Source: DYCT01 sp051875715
GTDB lineage: Bacteria; Bacteroidota; Bacteroidia; Bacteroidales; Bacteroidaceae
Length of the DNA: 64,000 bases
Reading direction: 5' to 3'
NCBI GenBank assembly: GCA_051875715.1
Contig: JBJEHD010000033.1
Location: forward strand, 1 to 64,000
The notes under the pieces were generated by a model. It saw nothing but the letters and a program-made list of their open reading frames with translations, made no database searches and was not told where the DNA came from. The position numbers were made by a program, and so were the translations under genes. Below are positions 41,785 through 51,176 of this stretch, piece by piece; position 1 is the first letter of the stretch, and each line of letters begins with the position of its first letter.

Positions 41785-42861
41785 CTACTCTATGACAACA
41801 GCCGGATTCTTCAACTTCAGTCTGACGGGATAGGACCGTCCTTCCTCGAAATCGCGGACCTCGAGCACGGCCCGGTAGCGTCGTTCGCCGTCGCGCACCC
41901 AGCACACCGCCTGACTCGTCAGAGAGCACGGGGGCACGTACAGCCTGTAATGCCGGGCATCTTCCGGGTCTTGGTAGGCCGTATAGACCCCCGTGTTCTC
42001 CACGGTGTCGTAGACCTTGCTATTGATACCTCCCGGCGACGGATTGCCCGTCATGCCGGCGATGCCGGAGCGTTTTGCCGTCTCGTTATGGATGGCTACG
42101 CCCAACACCTTTCCGTTGTTGGCGAAGTTGCACGAGGCCTTCTCGCGATAATTGTAACGCTCGTTCTCGTAACTTTGGTCGGCATAATAGTCGCCCACGA
42201 CAATCTCGGCTCCGTCGATGTCGGGCATCCCCTCCAGCGTGAGCACGGCCTTGTCGGACAACGGGTAGGCCACCGTCACTCCGTCGACCTCGCGCGTCAG
42301 TTCGCTGTCGTCCAACGTAAATTCGAGTTTGGCCACCTTGTGATGGAAATGAAGGTGAACTTCCTTGGCTCCGGTCTGCCGGACGGACTGCGCCCATACC
42401 ACGTCGCTTCGTTTGAAGTTCTTGAGTTTGCTCTGGTCTGCCCTGAAACGGTTGGTCGGACGCGAATAGCGCACGGCGTCGATGACGAAGGCACACGTGT
42501 CCGTCGTGTTCTGTGCCGTATAGACATAGGTCGTCGCCTGCGCCTCCGCGCTTTGTCCGCCACTGATGTACACATCGCCCGACCCGCTGATGACAAACTG
42601 ATAGTAGCCCGCCCCCCACGACTCACCCGTCTGATGGTCGGAGGTGTGGGGACAGATGATTTTCATGCGGAAGCCGTCGCCGTTTTCGAAAGCCAGGCCG
42701 TCCGCCGTGGTGCGCGTGGCCGGTTCGCCCTCAAAAGGGACAAGGGCCGTCCGAAGGATCACTCCGTCGTCCGTCGTCCACTCGCCGACCGATTCGGGGG
42801 CGCAGCCCACCATGCAGGCCGACAAGGCCAAGGCCAAATATAGGTTCTTCTTTCGTTTCAT
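41785..42861 (-). CDS. Short fimbrillin-family lipoprotein
   Basis: A 358-aa lipoprotein: Cys20 (CMVGCAPES), PATRT at about 48-51 (Arg 30 residues after Cys). The body has the common Mfa-like fimbrillin pattern: GYYQFVISGSGDVYI, then DVVWAQSV, VHLHFHHKVAKLEFTL, and a final VLEVRDFEEGRSYPVRLKL strand block. It is the only short subunit among large paralogues, six bases downstream of the 912-aa gene. It could be an adaptor or the anchor subunit. Confidence 0.82.
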   Translation of the reverse strand: MKRKKNLYLALALSACMVGCAPESVGEWTTDDGVILRTALVPFEGEPATRTTADGLAFENGDGFRMKIICPHTSDHQTGESWGAGYYQFVISGSGDVYISGGQSAEAQATTYVYTAQNTTDTCAFVIDAVRYSRPTNRFRADQSKLKNFKRSDVVWAQSVRQTGAKEVHLHFHHKVAKLEFTLDDSELTREVDGVTVAYPLSDKAVLTLEGMPDIDGAEIVVGDYYADQSYENERYNYREKASCNFANNGKVLGVAIHNETAKRSGIAGMTGNPSPGGINSKVYDTVENTGVYTAYQDPEDARHYRLYVPPCSLTSQAVCWVRDGERRYRAVLEVRDFEEGRSYPVRLKLKNPAVVIE

Positions 42862-42867
42862 GCCTTT

Positions 42868-45606
42868 TTAGTTGGGTTGTTCGATGGGATTCCAGTCCTT
42901 GACGTATGTCGACGTCGGTTGTCCGCTCTCCAGCGTGGGATAGCACAGCCGGTAGCCCGACGTGTCCGACTCGTAGTGCAGGTTGCAAGGGTGTTTGCCG
43001 CCCCGGTTGGTATTGTACCACCAGATGGCGTAGTTCATGGCGTGCCAGGGAGCCAGTCCGTAGTAAAGCGGATAGCTCGTGAGCGAGAGCAGCGTAAACA
43101 TCGGCACATCCTTGGTCAGGTAGTCGTTCCGGGCGCGGAGGATGTCGCTGTTTCGGCCCCGGATGTACTCCAACAGCGAATAGTCGTCGGTGGTCGAACC
43201 CACGGCCCTGGCATCCGGCGACAGGGTCGTGTCGTAGTAGTTGCACATGAAGGTGCGGAACGACGGCTTCGTGGAGGCCAGTTTGCGGTTCGTCTTCTGT
43301 GCGCTCAGCTTGATTTGCGGCTTCAATGTGCCGCCCACATCCGTCCCGACGAGGGCCCCGCCTGTGATGCCCTGCGCCGCCTGCATGCAGCCAAACATGT
43401 TCACGTCGGACGCACTGCCTACGAGCGCACCTCCGGCATCGCCCACATGGATGCACCCCACCACATACGACGTGCCCTTCACCCCGTCCTCCATGCGCAG
43501 GCTTCCGGCCAGGCTGTGGGTGGTGCTCGGAGCCAGCAGCGAGATGCCGGCCAGGTAGATCGGGTTCACACCGGCACGGAGCAATGCCGTCCGATGGATG
43601 CTTTCTATCTTCAGGTTGGTGATGGAGGCTCCGCCGGGGGCGGTTCCGTTCATGTAGCCGAACAGGTATTCCTCCCGCATGTGCACGTTTCGCAAGATAT
43701 GTCCCCCGCCGTCGAACTTGCCCATGAAGGGGGTCGTCTCCGCACAGCCGATGCTCTCCAGTTGCCAGTCCTTCAGGTCGAGGTCGGCATCCAGCACGAC
43801 CTTGAAGTTCAGGCGGAGGTTGTCGTCATAGAAGGGGAAAGGCCCTTTCAGGTAATCGCGTTCCGAGTGGGCTGCCTTGTCGGCATTGGCCGGATAATAA
43901 TGGTCGTAGAAGATGTAGCCCAGTTTTTCCGCATCTGCCTCGTCTATCCAGACGGGGTTGTACTGGCTGTTGGTCGTCGACCACCCATAGACGGGTTGGC
44001 CGTCCACGACGTTCCGCACCAGGCGGTAGAGGGGATCGGTCGCCGTCACAGCCGTTCCGTTCACCAGTTGGATGAATTCCAGGAAATCCTTCTCTGTGCC
44101 GATGTGGAACTCCGGCTCGTAGTCGACGGCCGACTCCTTGGCCTGATCGACAGCGGTCTTGATGGCCGACTTCCACCAACCGTAATCCTTGGCCGTCGAT
44201 TCGGGACGGTCTGCGGCCTCGTCCGTGCCGTCGGAGGTCGACTCGGCCTCGTCCTCCCAGGAAAGGTTCTTGTTGGCCACGACATAGAGGCTTCCATAGC
44301 GATACCCCACCTTGAAGGTGTAACTGGCACCGGAGGACATCTTCAGTCCGTCGGGGAACAAGCGAATGGGGTTTCCGTCGATACCGAGGACGACCTCTCC
44401 TTTGCTGTCGAGTTCGACAATGTCTTGCAGCGAGAACACGTGGTACTTCCCCTCATAGCCGGGTGTATCGTAGCCGTCGCCGTTGTTCACGTCGTACATA
44501 TAGACCCGGAAGCGGGTGTAGGGCGGCAACACGTGTACGTCGCCCTGATTGGGTCCCGTGCTGATGTCGTACGGGATGGTGATCAGGTAATGGTTTCCGT
44601 TGATGCCGCAGAAGAAGGGTCGCTTGGCCTCGTTGGCGACATCGGTCGGAGAGGCCGTGCCGTAGTTCATGAAAATGGATTCGGGTTGTTCCTCTATCCT
44701 TCTCACCTTATCGCCCAGTTGGTTCCACTCGGCCGCCTTCACGGCCTTGAGCGTTCCGTTTTTCATATTGACTCCGGCAGGCATACACATACGCTGATAC
44801 ACGGCCGTCACTGCCTGGCATTCTTCCTTGGCCTGTTCGTCCGTCTTGCCGGCTTCCGAAGCCGATTGGTCGGACTCGGTCGTGTCGGCATTGTCGGCAT
44901 ACTTGTAGTCCTTCCATCCGTCGGCTCGCGCCGTACCGTCGGCATTGATGTCGGCACACAGTTCCACCTTATAGATTCGGTTTCCTCCCGACAGCACTTT
45001 GAAGACAATGCGGCTGCCCCGGTGATTCAGCACGAGCGGGATTCCCATCGTAGGCCCGGAGGCGTTCACCCAGTCGGCCACGCAGAAGTCCGGATAGAAA
45101 TAGGTAGGGGTGGCATTGCGGAGCACGTTGTTGTAGTTGCTTTGGCTCCACGCGCAGAAGCGCAGCGTCCGTCCGTTCTCCCACGTCAGCGAGTCTGCCG
45201 CAGTCTGGACAAAGGTCTCGTACGTGCCGTCCTGATCCAGGTCGTCGTAGCCCTGGCGGCCCACCTCCGGCAGCCAGTCGATGCCCAAATGAATATCGCC
45301 CGCTGCATAGCGGTGAAACAGGTAATAGGTACGATAGACCTCTGTCGTTTCCCATTTCCCGTTGGTGCCCATGTAGTTGCGATAGATACGCATGCGGTCG
45401 TTCTGATTGAAGGATCCGTCGTCCTTACTGGTGTAGGACGTGGCCCGCGTTGCAAACAAGTCGGCTACGGACACATTGAAATTGACCGCACGGCCTATCA
45501 ATTCCTGCTGGGCAGGAGTCAGGGTGTCGACCTCCAGTTCGTCTTTCAGGCAGGATGCGACCAACATGGTCAGCATCACACAGCACATATATCGGTATTT
45601 CCACAT
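42868..45606 (-). CDS. Large fimbrial lipoprotein with GLUG-like beta-helix region
   Basis: A 912-aa lipoprotein: Cys19 (LVASCLKDE), ATRAT at about 52-56 (Arg 35 after Cys). About 60-460 show fimbrillin-type features (TLRFCAWSQSNYNNV, LVLNHRGSRIVFKVL, SGASYTFKVGYRYGS). About 600-770 are beta-helix-like: DLDLKDWQLESIGCAET, FMGKFDGGGHILRNV, GGALVGSASDVN, GGALVGTDVGG. The C-terminal 100 residues are unassigned. Adhesive tip-type architecture like the 748-aa and 1034-aa proteins in the same operon. Six bases separate it from genes on both sides. Confidence 0.8.
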   Translation of the reverse strand: MWKYRYMCCVMLTMLVASCLKDELEVDTLTPAQQELIGRAVNFNVSVADLFATRATSYTSKDDGSFNQNDRMRIYRNYMGTNGKWETTEVYRTYYLFHRYAAGDIHLGIDWLPEVGRQGYDDLDQDGTYETFVQTAADSLTWENGRTLRFCAWSQSNYNNVLRNATPTYFYPDFCVADWVNASGPTMGIPLVLNHRGSRIVFKVLSGGNRIYKVELCADINADGTARADGWKDYKYADNADTTESDQSASEAGKTDEQAKEECQAVTAVYQRMCMPAGVNMKNGTLKAVKAAEWNQLGDKVRRIEEQPESIFMNYGTASPTDVANEAKRPFFCGINGNHYLITIPYDISTGPNQGDVHVLPPYTRFRVYMYDVNNGDGYDTPGYEGKYHVFSLQDIVELDSKGEVVLGIDGNPIRLFPDGLKMSSGASYTFKVGYRYGSLYVVANKNLSWEDEAESTSDGTDEAADRPESTAKDYGWWKSAIKTAVDQAKESAVDYEPEFHIGTEKDFLEFIQLVNGTAVTATDPLYRLVRNVVDGQPVYGWSTTNSQYNPVWIDEADAEKLGYIFYDHYYPANADKAAHSERDYLKGPFPFYDDNLRLNFKVVLDADLDLKDWQLESIGCAETTPFMGKFDGGGHILRNVHMREEYLFGYMNGTAPGGASITNLKIESIHRTALLRAGVNPIYLAGISLLAPSTTHSLAGSLRMEDGVKGTSYVVGCIHVGDAGGALVGSASDVNMFGCMQAAQGITGGALVGTDVGGTLKPQIKLSAQKTNRKLASTKPSFRTFMCNYYDTTLSPDARAVGSTTDDYSLLEYIRGRNSDILRARNDYLTKDVPMFTLLSLTSYPLYYGLAPWHAMNYAIWWYNTNRGGKHPCNLHYESDTSGYRLCYPTLESGQPTSTYVKDWNPIEQPN

Positions 45607-45612
45607 AGTCCG

Positions 45613-48048
45613 TTAATATTTAGGCATGGCAGGCACATGGTCCTGCACGGCATCCGTTCCATACTCTCCATCCTTGCAGTTCTGCACATTGCCCGTGATG
45701 TCGGCGTCCGGCGCGAAAAGGCGGGCACCTTTGACCGTCAGGTTCATCACTTCGGCACGCCACCCCGTACGGCTTTCCGCGTCGACGTAAGGCAGCCAGT
45801 TGGCTCCCTCCTTGTGCACGTTTGCCTCCCAGAGGCCGCTGTAGGGTTCTTCGTCCTCCTGTCGGGTCGAATAGATTCCGTCCAGTCCGGCGAAAAGAGC
45901 CGTCGGCGAAGTATGCTGCACTATTCGGTAGAAGCGTTCTGGTCTCAGGTAAGGGGTGTACGTTTCCTCCTCCCACGTATAGAAGGTCTCGTCGCCCGCC
46001 ATCAGTTCGGCCAGGGTGAGGGAGACTTCCTCGTAGACGGCCGGTGTCTTCACGCCGCCCAACTCGACCGGCACGGCGCCCTCGCGCGGGATGTACACCG
46101 CCGGATCCGACGGGTTCACCACCACATCTTCCAGGTCGTAGCGAAGCCCGTCAATCTCCATGCTGTTCTCCTCGGTGTAGAGCACAGCCTCGGCGGTCTG
46201 CCTGTACAGGGTCGGCATCACATAGCGGGTTGTCTCTTCGTCCGAGAACTTGTCGGCAGGCTGCTCGGTGTAGAGCGCATCGAGCGCATAGTCGGTGGTT
46301 TCGATGTATTCTTTCCAACGGACACCGGTATGGGTCAACGTGATGGTATGGTACGCCCGGTCGTCCTCTCCGAACGCATCCAGGTGGCCGGTAAAGACAA
46401 ATTCGTCGGGGAGGAGTCGGGCATCCACCTCGATGTCGAGGCTGAGGTTGAAGTAGTCGCCGTGGTGTGCGCCGCCGGCATGTGCTTCGGAGAAATACTT
46501 GATCCAGGTGGCCGCGCTCAGGTACTGACCTGTGGCATCGTCGTCGCCGTTGAGATTGGTCCCTTCATCATAAAAGCCGCCGTCCGTCACCTTGTCGCCT
46601 CCATTGTTGATATACTTGTCATTGCGGCGTGTGAACGCCCGCTGCCACGAACTGCCGGCTTGCGACAGCGTATGGCCGTTTTTGTTGTCGATGCCGTACC
46701 AGTTGTCCGAGTGTGTCGTCTCCTGCCAGACCTCCGCACCGGCCTCGCTGTAATTCACGCCCTGCCGCGTGATGTGCAGATACACGATGGTCTCGTAGTT
46801 GGCATCCAGGTCGAACTCGAAATTCTTTTCATACGCCAGCCCGTTCTCCAGCGTGATGGAGAACACAATCTGGTTCACCTTCGCCGCCAAGGCTTCCCGC
46901 GTCTCGTTGTCCGCATACCCTTCCTCATCGTACATGACGGTTTCCTTGGACGTATAGGTCGGCCGTACAATCAGGTCGTAGACCGGCACATCGGTGTAGG
47001 CCAACTTTGTATATCCGGTCGGGTTGGCCACAACGGCTGCATAGTTGGCGCTCTTGGGGTAGACGTATCCTTTCTCCGACTTATACACCTCCATGTTCGC
47101 CACTTCCCCCCAGAAGTGGGGTGTCACCTTGCGCACCTTCTCGGCCCAGACCGGGGTCAACGTATGTAGTTGGGTGGCCGGGTCGACGACATCTTTCACG
47201 CCCTTCAGCACATCGACATAGCAAAACTTGATGGCGCTGGTATTCGGGTCGTCGGGGCTGGTCACCTGCCCCTCCCCATCCTTCACGATGTCGTAGCCCT
47301 TGATTTTGGTCTCCAACTCCGGGTCAATGAGGATGTAGGCCAGCACATGGGCCAGGCGATGTCGAAACGGCAACTTGATGCGGGCCACCGTGGCCGAAAT
47401 CTGCGTATTGGCCGGCATACCCAGGTAGTGGGACAACAAGGTGTAACTGCCCAAGTCGTTGTCCGTACCGGTCTTGCGGTCGTCGCTCTGGTTGGTGGTC
47501 AAATTATGCACGGCCGCCACCGTCTCCACGCCGTTGTAGTTGTTTCGGTCGCTTTCCAGTTCCGAAGGATCGACCGTGAATCGGATTCGGTTGGGGACGT
47601 GCACCCCCTTGAAGTAGTAGGGTCCGTTGCCGTACCAGCGCGCTTTTTCGGAGGTTTCGGCCCCATCTTCAGCCCGGTAGTTGAAGGAGTAGCAGGCATA
47701 TCCGCTATTGGCATCCATGTCGTAATTCAGGTCGTCCAGCGTGCCTCCCAGCAGTTTGAGGATGGCCACCCGCTCTGTCGATGGTTTGCCCACCTGGCCG
47801 TACGTGATGTCCAGTCCTTTCTTCAGGGGCTGGATGAGCCATTCCACCTTTTCCGCATCCCGGATGTCGTCGGTGGCGCGGGTCGGTTCGATGTCGACCG
47901 AAGTCGCCAGGCCGGCGGTCTCCACCCCGACGCGGATGATGTTCTCCTCGTTGGTTTCTCCGTCGTCCCAAGGCATCTTTTCGGTGCATCCGCACAGAAG
48001 CAGCAGGGCCGCCACGAAGGTTTGTAGGTAAGCGTATCGTTTCTTCAT
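45613..48048 (-). CDS. Large fimbrial lipoprotein, no beta-helix seen
   Basis: An 811-aa lipoprotein: Cys21 (LLLCGCTEK), PTRAT at about 55-59 (Arg 36 after Cys). Fimbrillin-like signs are weak but include IKLPFRHRLAHVLAYIL near 230 and NFEFDLDANYETIVYLHI near 420. The C-terminal 250 residues, with TGWRAEVMNLTVKGARLF near the end, are unassigned. I chose the ATG at 48048 (MKKRYAYLQ); the ORF extends nine codons further. It lies 10 bp after the 1034-aa gene and 6 bp before the next. Confidence 0.75.
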   Translation of the reverse strand: MKKRYAYLQTFVAALLLLCGCTEKMPWDDGETNEENIIRVGVETAGLATSVDIEPTRATDDIRDAEKVEWLIQPLKKGLDITYGQVGKPSTERVAILKLLGGTLDDLNYDMDANSGYACYSFNYRAEDGAETSEKARWYGNGPYYFKGVHVPNRIRFTVDPSELESDRNNYNGVETVAAVHNLTTNQSDDRKTGTDNDLGSYTLLSHYLGMPANTQISATVARIKLPFRHRLAHVLAYILIDPELETKIKGYDIVKDGEGQVTSPDDPNTSAIKFCYVDVLKGVKDVVDPATQLHTLTPVWAEKVRKVTPHFWGEVANMEVYKSEKGYVYPKSANYAAVVANPTGYTKLAYTDVPVYDLIVRPTYTSKETVMYDEEGYADNETREALAAKVNQIVFSITLENGLAYEKNFEFDLDANYETIVYLHITRQGVNYSEAGAEVWQETTHSDNWYGIDNKNGHTLSQAGSSWQRAFTRRNDKYINNGGDKVTDGGFYDEGTNLNGDDDATGQYLSAATWIKYFSEAHAGGAHHGDYFNLSLDIEVDARLLPDEFVFTGHLDAFGEDDRAYHTITLTHTGVRWKEYIETTDYALDALYTEQPADKFSDEETTRYVMPTLYRQTAEAVLYTEENSMEIDGLRYDLEDVVVNPSDPAVYIPREGAVPVELGGVKTPAVYEEVSLTLAELMAGDETFYTWEEETYTPYLRPERFYRIVQHTSPTALFAGLDGIYSTRQEDEEPYSGLWEANVHKEGANWLPYVDAESRTGWRAEVMNLTVKGARLFAPDADITGNVQNCKDGEYGTDAVQDHVPAMPKY

Positions 48049-48058
48049 GATTGTTCCG

Positions 48059-51000
48059 TTAAAAATCCGCCTCATAGGACGGGGCCACGCCGTTGCGTTT
48101 CCCTATCACTTGTTCTTCATTCAGGTCGGCAGCCCATTCGCAAGCACCCACGGCACTTAGCGGCCACCAGTTTCCTTCGCTCTTGTTCACCAGGTCCATG
48201 CCATTGGTGATCGTCGATTCACTGTCGTTCTTGGCATAGCACGTATAACCGATAATCGCCCCCTTGGAACTCTTGTCCGGGTTCTCTTCCGAGACCTTGG
48301 TGGCGATGAACCAACTGGTGCAGTCGGTGATTTGCAGGCAGGGTTCCTCCTCTCCTTTGGTCGAGGTTCCTCCCACCAGGCCGCCGTAGTAGTAATTGGC
48401 CGATTGGATGGCTTTGGGCGACGTTTCGGCTCCGCACACGGCATCGCCGGTCTGCACCAGATAGACGCACTTGTCCAGTCTTGCCTGTCCGGCACAGGCC
48501 ACCATGCCCCCGGCGTAGTGTTTCGACTGTACGCCCATGTTCGCCGGCAACCACATCCGCACGGGCACCTGCACCTTGCAGTTGGTGATGGTGGCTCCGC
48601 CGTATGCCCATACCACCAGGCCGGCCGGTGTGGCCGCCTGCACGAACACGTCGTTCACGCCCTCGCTGTCTTTGTGCGCCTTCACCTTGACGTTCGTAAG
48701 TTTGCCGTTGCTCCCGTAGACGGCGTAAGCCAGTGGGGCGATGGCATCGGTCGCACTGTACGTACTCATCTCGACCGAATAGGAAGGGGCGGCCACGATG
48801 GACTTGTCCAGATAGAGCGTCAGGTTCTTGATCTCGCCCAGCACATAGTTGAAGAGCATGGGTGCCGTGACGTAGGTGGTTTCGGTCCCTTCGCCGGGAC
48901 GCACTCCGTCGGTGGTTTTCACCGTCTTGGTGCCGGTCAGCGTGACGACCTTGTCGTTCCCATCCAGGTTGAACCGGACGTTGTTGGTATGCTCCAACTC
49001 GTCTGCCGCAACGGTTCCGTATGGCCAATCATTGTTTTCATCGTTGCTGCTCTCGACCGTAAAATCGGCGGAGATGCGGTAGTTTTTGCCGCTCACGTTG
49101 TATGCACTGCTCATCAGGATGGCCAGTTCTTTCTGGCTTGCGATTACGGCATCGTACACACTGCCGGAGTAGCGGTTCGGGTTGCTGTCCGGGCTGGTCT
49201 CGTTCACCAAGTTCAAGGCCCCGGTCGGCCACCCATTGCCGTTGGCACGCAGGTTTGCCGCGCCGGCCTCGCCGAAGATGTTCTTAAAGCGGGCGGCATC
49301 CTGCTTGACAGAGATGCCGTATTCGAAGGTGTTGTTCGACACGTTGCCCGTGGCATAGCCTGCGATGCCGCCACCGCGAACGGCGACAGATACTCCGTCG
49401 GATGCCGCCCCGTCGACCGGGGCGTTCACGGTGCAACCGTCGATGACGGCCATCGATGTCCCGTCCTTGGACACTGACACGGCAGCGATACCTCCGACGA
49501 ATCCGTCATAGGTCGTGCCATTGGCATCCGCGACTTTCGTAGGCGTAGCCCCGTACACCGGCAGCGTCGACGAGCACCGATAGATGGTGCCATGGTTCAC
49601 GCCCACGAGTCCGGCCAGCGTGGCGGTCGCCGCAGCAGCACCTTCGCCGGTCAGCACGTTGACACGTTCGAGGGTTCCTTCGTTCCTGGCCGCAATGGCA
49701 CAATCCACCGTGGCTCCGTCTGCCACGCGGACGGTTCCGTTCACCAGGTTGCCCGACGAAGACATGAGGCTGAACATCCGATGCTCCGTCACCAACGTAC
49801 TGCCGGCCAGGTTCAACGTGGCATGCAGATCGTACTCGCCCGTCCAGGGGTCATCCGGCAAGTCCAGCACCAGCTCGGTAGGCTGGATGATGCCCGTACT
49901 GCCCTGCCGGTTGGTCTTGGGATTTTCCAGGAAGGCTATCAGTTCGTCGCGGCTCTTGATGACCACCGGGTCGCCGTTCTGTCCGTAGTCGTCGCAGATG
50001 GTGCTGGTGGCCAGTTCGGTCCAGTCCTCCACCCAGGCCGTCACCAAAATCTTGCGGCTGTCGCGCGAGAGGGTCACGTCCAAGGTGAGGTGTTTGCCGG
50101 CCTGCAGGTCATAGTCTTTGTCGGCCTGCTCCTTGTCCGCTTCCGTACCGTTCTTGTACCGGGCGTCGCTGTTGGCATAAAACGAGAAGTTCTGTTTCGA
50201 AAGGTTGACGCGGGCTATCACTTCCTCCTCCTTGTTGGTGGCGTAGTTGTGCGGTTCCACGATGGCATCGTAGCGGGTGGTGCTGACGTGGCTCTCTGCC
50301 TCGCCGTTCTTGTCTTTCAGGTAATCGATAAATTCCTCGCTTGCCCACGACTTGTCGATGGGGAATGCCGTCGAACTGCCGGCCGCATAACTGTTAATGG
50401 TCATCTGGATGTTCTCTGCCGCCGTGGCAAAGTCGAGTGCCTCGCGTTTCACACCTTCACCGGCCCGCAGAATGATGGTAATCCAGGCGCGTTGGTGTTG
50501 CAGGAAGAGCGGGATGCACTTGTAGTCGTCCGGCTGCATCATCTCTCCACTCGCTTCCTGCCAGGTTTTGTTGTAGGAGCCCCAGACCCGGTTCGTATGG
50601 TAGTTCAGTTCGCCTATCTTGTCCACCCCCTGCTCCCCCTCCGCCTTGGCATCGTCGAGCAAGGGCATGAAGGCGTAGCCGTGCAGCCGGTCCTGTGCCA
50701 ACCATTTCTCCTGGTTGCTCTGGTCTGCTTCCAGCGTGGCGGTGCCGGCAACGGCCTCGAAGCCGTATTCACGCACGTTCGACGGCCAGCAGAGCGGGTT
50801 TTCCGCCGCCGTCGGGGCCGGTGCCAGCCGGCCGTTCTCGTCGAACCCGTTGTTCGTTTCCGTAGGTTCCGTGGCCGGCCGGGGCTTGTAGGTACACTGG
50901 GCCAGCACCTCCTCCACATCCTTTTCATACATGCGGACGGACAGCGTATAGTCTCGCTGAATGGTCTGATAACTGTCAAGCAGGGCACCGTCGACCGTCA

Positions 51001-51163
51001 AGCCCTTCGTGGAGCCGACGCGGGCCGGCACACGGGTCGTGAACAGGACGGCCTCGCCGGCCTCGAACCCACCCCGTTCCTCTTCCACAGAGGGGAGCGT
51101 GTCCGAGCAAGCGGCCAGCAGGCCTGCCATCAGCCCATAGATTATCGTTCTGAATCTCATCAT
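48059..51163 (-). CDS. Very large fimbrial lipoprotein with GLUG-type repeats
   Basis: A 1034-aa lipoprotein: Cys19 (GLLAACSDT), with STKG at about 51-54 (Lys 34 residues after Cys) in place of the TRA motif of its neighbours. About 60-410 are fimbrillin-like (VREYGFEAVAGTATL, LFLQHQRAWITIIL, HLTLDVTLSRDSRKI, VTAWVEDW). About 420-1000 carry beta-helix and GLUG-type repeats (LAGLVGVNHGTIYRC, GGIAAVSVSKDG, GGIAGYATGN, GGLVGGTSTKGE). The start is ATG 51163 or 51160, right behind AAAAGGA. It is the longest subunit and a good tip adhesin candidate. Confidence 0.8.
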   Translation of the reverse strand: MMRFRTIIYGLMAGLLAACSDTLPSVEEERGGFEAGEAVLFTTRVPARVGSTKGLTVDGALLDSYQTIQRDYTLSVRMYEKDVEEVLAQCTYKPRPATEPTETNNGFDENGRLAPAPTAAENPLCWPSNVREYGFEAVAGTATLEADQSNQEKWLAQDRLHGYAFMPLLDDAKAEGEQGVDKIGELNYHTNRVWGSYNKTWQEASGEMMQPDDYKCIPLFLQHQRAWITIILRAGEGVKREALDFATAAENIQMTINSYAAGSSTAFPIDKSWASEEFIDYLKDKNGEAESHVSTTRYDAIVEPHNYATNKEEEVIARVNLSKQNFSFYANSDARYKNGTEADKEQADKDYDLQAGKHLTLDVTLSRDSRKILVTAWVEDWTELATSTICDDYGQNGDPVVIKSRDELIAFLENPKTNRQGSTGIIQPTELVLDLPDDPWTGEYDLHATLNLAGSTLVTEHRMFSLMSSSGNLVNGTVRVADGATVDCAIAARNEGTLERVNVLTGEGAAAATATLAGLVGVNHGTIYRCSSTLPVYGATPTKVADANGTTYDGFVGGIAAVSVSKDGTSMAVIDGCTVNAPVDGAASDGVSVAVRGGGIAGYATGNVSNNTFEYGISVKQDAARFKNIFGEAGAANLRANGNGWPTGALNLVNETSPDSNPNRYSGSVYDAVIASQKELAILMSSAYNVSGKNYRISADFTVESSNDENNDWPYGTVAADELEHTNNVRFNLDGNDKVVTLTGTKTVKTTDGVRPGEGTETTYVTAPMLFNYVLGEIKNLTLYLDKSIVAAPSYSVEMSTYSATDAIAPLAYAVYGSNGKLTNVKVKAHKDSEGVNDVFVQAATPAGLVVWAYGGATITNCKVQVPVRMWLPANMGVQSKHYAGGMVACAGQARLDKCVYLVQTGDAVCGAETSPKAIQSANYYYGGLVGGTSTKGEEEPCLQITDCTSWFIATKVSEENPDKSSKGAIIGYTCYAKNDSESTITNGMDLVNKSEGNWWPLSAVGACEWAADLNEEQVIGKRNGVAPSYEADF

Positions 51164-51176
51164 TCCTTTTCGTTTC

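Noticed and set aside
42877..47169. Open frame of 1430 codons on the plus strand
   Set aside because: Antisense shadow of the 912-aa and 811-aa lipoprotein genes; no promoter, leader or domain.
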